The notes beneath the pieces were generated by a model. That model did not search any database. It saw only the letters and a list, made by a program, of their open reading frames with translations, and had not been told where the DNA came from. The position numbers and the translations under genes were made by a program. Shown here one piece after another: positions 14,008 to 14,824 of a stretch of DNA of 14,824 nucleotides. This stretch comes from an uncultured Christensenella sp. (GTDB taxonomy: Bacteria > Bacillota > Clostridia > Christensenellales > UBA3700). The stretch spans positions 8,473 to 23,296 of the forward strand of contig CAJTPC010000021.1 in NCBI GenBank assembly GCA_910578245.1, given 5' to 3'. Every line of letters begins with the position of its first letter. Position 1 is the stretch's first letter.

Positions 14008-14133
14008 TAAGTAAGAAGTAATAAGTAAGAGGTAAGAAGTAAATAAGAAATAAGAGATAAGAGATAAGAGATAAGAGTGAAGAGGTAAGAGTGAAGAGGT
14101 AAGAGTGAAGAGGTAATAAGTAAGAAGTAAAAG
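14008..14133 (+). repeat. Eighteen tandem 7-bp repeats, consensus (G/A)TAAGAG
   Basis: Eighteen consecutive heptamers fill 126 bases with no phase slip. The core is four ataagag followed by tgaagag/gtaagag alternating, so the middle also has a 14-bp period. The edges degrade to taagtaa, gaagtaa and gtaataa. There are no C residues on the plus strand. It starts five bases after the rlmI stop and ends about 40 bases before the terminator. It likely arose by slippage and may vary in copy number. Confidence 0.92.
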
Positions 14134-14174
14134 ATAATATGAAATACGTAATTCGTCTACATCAAATAAATATA

Positions 14175-14210
14175 AAAGAGCGTCTCGCTTTGATAAGTAA
14201 GACGCTCTTT
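14175..14210. terminator. Bidirectional terminator between rlmI and the DUF1508 gene
   Basis: Perfect 11-bp arms aaagagcgtct and agacgctcttt around a 14-base loop, followed by attatt on the plus strand and by A/T-rich sequence on the minus strand. Confidence 0.85.
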
Positions 14211-14228
14211 ATTATTAAACGTAATCTT

Positions 14229-14824
14229 TTAGTCTTCTTCTGCCTTGACGATATCAGCGTGCGCAGCGGTGTTGGCTATAGACCTCATACCGACTTTACA
14301 AGCGTCCTTAGAAAGATATCCATCGTTAGGAGTGCAGACGCATTCGCCATTGGAAGCGTGAAGTCTAAATCTGTACTCGCCCTTAGCGTCCATAAAGATT
14401 ATCCACTTAGGGAACTTCTGCTCTTCGACGTTGATAAGCGTCTGGTCCTCAATAGGAGCTGTACCTGCATTTCTAATAACGCTATTGATACCTGCTTTAA
14501 GAGCGCCCAATGAAGAGTACGTACCGCCGTTGGTAGCAATTACCTTGTGGTTAGCTGCGTAAAGTTTGTATACGTAATTACCCTTTTCGGTAATTCTGTA
14601 TTCGAATCTACCTGTCTTTTTAGGAGTAGCGTCAGCTTTCTTGGCGGGAGCAGCTTTAGTAGCCGTGTCCTTTGCAGGAGCTGTCTTAGCGGGAGTAGCC
14701 TTTGCAGGAGTTTTGGTCGCCGTTGTCTTAGTAGCGGTAGTCTTGGTTGCTTTTGCTGGCTCTGCCTTTGCAGTCGTCTTTGCAGACTTTGCAGGAGCTT
14801 TAGTTTCTTTTGCAGGTTCTGCCT
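14229..14824 (-). CDS. Tandem DUF1508 protein with Lys/Ala/Pro/Thr-rich N-terminal tail (runs off the right edge)
   Basis: The frame is open to the window edge, giving about 197 C-terminal residues; the TTG at 14510 is an internal codon, not the start. Residues in the first ~70 codons are almost only Ala, Lys, Pro and Thr, in units such as TPAKATPAKTAPAK and TATKTTATKT, like a histone H1 or bacterial Hc1-type DNA- or RNA-binding tail. Two DUF1508 (YegP-like) repeats follow: GRFEYRITEKGNYVYKLYAA...GALKAGINSVIRNA, and PKWIIFMDAKGEYRFRLHASNG...SKDACKVGMRSIANTA. The function of DUF1508 is not established. The combination suggests a nucleic-acid-associated or cell-envelope protein; the missing N-terminus would tell, since a signal peptide cannot be checked. 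It ends in an acidic VKAEED. Confidence 0.82.
   Translation of the reverse strand, partial: AEPAKETKAPAKSAKTTAKAEPAKATKTTATKTTATKTPAKATPAKTAPAKDTATKAAPAKKADATPKKTGRFEYRITEKGNYVYKLYAANHKVIATNGGTYSSLGALKAGINSVIRNAGTAPIEDQTLINVEEQKFPKWIIFMDAKGEYRFRLHASNGECVCTPNDGYLSKDACKVGMRSIANTAAHADIVKAEED

Noticed and set aside
14008..14133. CRISPR-like array
   Set aside because: The 7-bp units are contiguous with no spacers, and there are no cas genes.
14229..14510. A 93-aa protein starting at TTG 14510
   Set aside because: The frame continues open upstream and encodes the first half of a DUF1508 repeat plus a basic tail, so this start would cut a domain.
14139..14513. Plus-strand 124-codon frame
   Set aside because: It runs through the terminator and antisense to the DUF1508 domains; shadow frame.

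Overview
The window looks like chromosome from an uncultured, low-GC Gram-positive of the class Clostridia, probably a gut commensal. This is inferred from strong GGAGG-type ribosome binding sites, consensus vegetative promoters, a homodimeric GlyRS, a type III pantothenate kinase beside an ECF-type vitamin transporter, a very cysteine-rich mini-protein of a kind common in Clostridia, and intracellular glycoside enzymes. There is no rRNA, tRNA, CRISPR array, transposase or phage gene. Most of the window is housekeeping, with short accessory stretches between the core genes.

Layout, left to right. Positions 1-1320 (minus strand): an ECF substrate-binding component, then the start of coaX, likely a pantothenate uptake and CoA synthesis unit with a hairpin at its transcription start. 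Positions 1324-2280: two divergent membrane-protein genes (an unknown 94-aa protein, and a TspO/MBR protein) around an 88-bp inverted-repeat element; both lack ribosome binding sites and look leaderless. Positions 2327-2568: an 18-cysteine, 68-aa protein preceded by a coupled 11-codon upstream ORF. Positions 2625-4250: glyS with a structured leader. Positions 4308-5553: an AT-rich cassette of a lipoprotein and a divergent XRE regulator, with a near-perfect operator inside the lipoprotein promoter. Positions 5601-7253: a degenerate repeat block, then guaB. Positions 7300-7698: two short overlooked ORFs with their own terminator. Positions 7766-10378: a GH3 beta-glucosidase with a charged C-terminal tail. 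Positions 10444-12745: malQ followed by a second lipoprotein. Positions 12774-14002: an RlmI-type 23S rRNA methyltransferase. Positions 14008-14210: eighteen 7-bp tandem repeats and a terminator. Positions 14229-14824: a tandem DUF1508 protein with a histone-H1-like Lys/Ala/Pro tail, cut by the window edge.

Functional links: the ECF component and coaX can be joined through pantothenate; malQ and the GH3 enzyme both act on intracellular glucosides but are on opposite strands with separate promoters. The XRE/lipoprotein pair is the clearest self-contained regulated module. All five convergent gene junctions carry hairpin terminators usable from both sides. The most unusual signals are the XRE operator layout, the exact 7-bp repeat, the leaderless divergent pair, and the small proteins.
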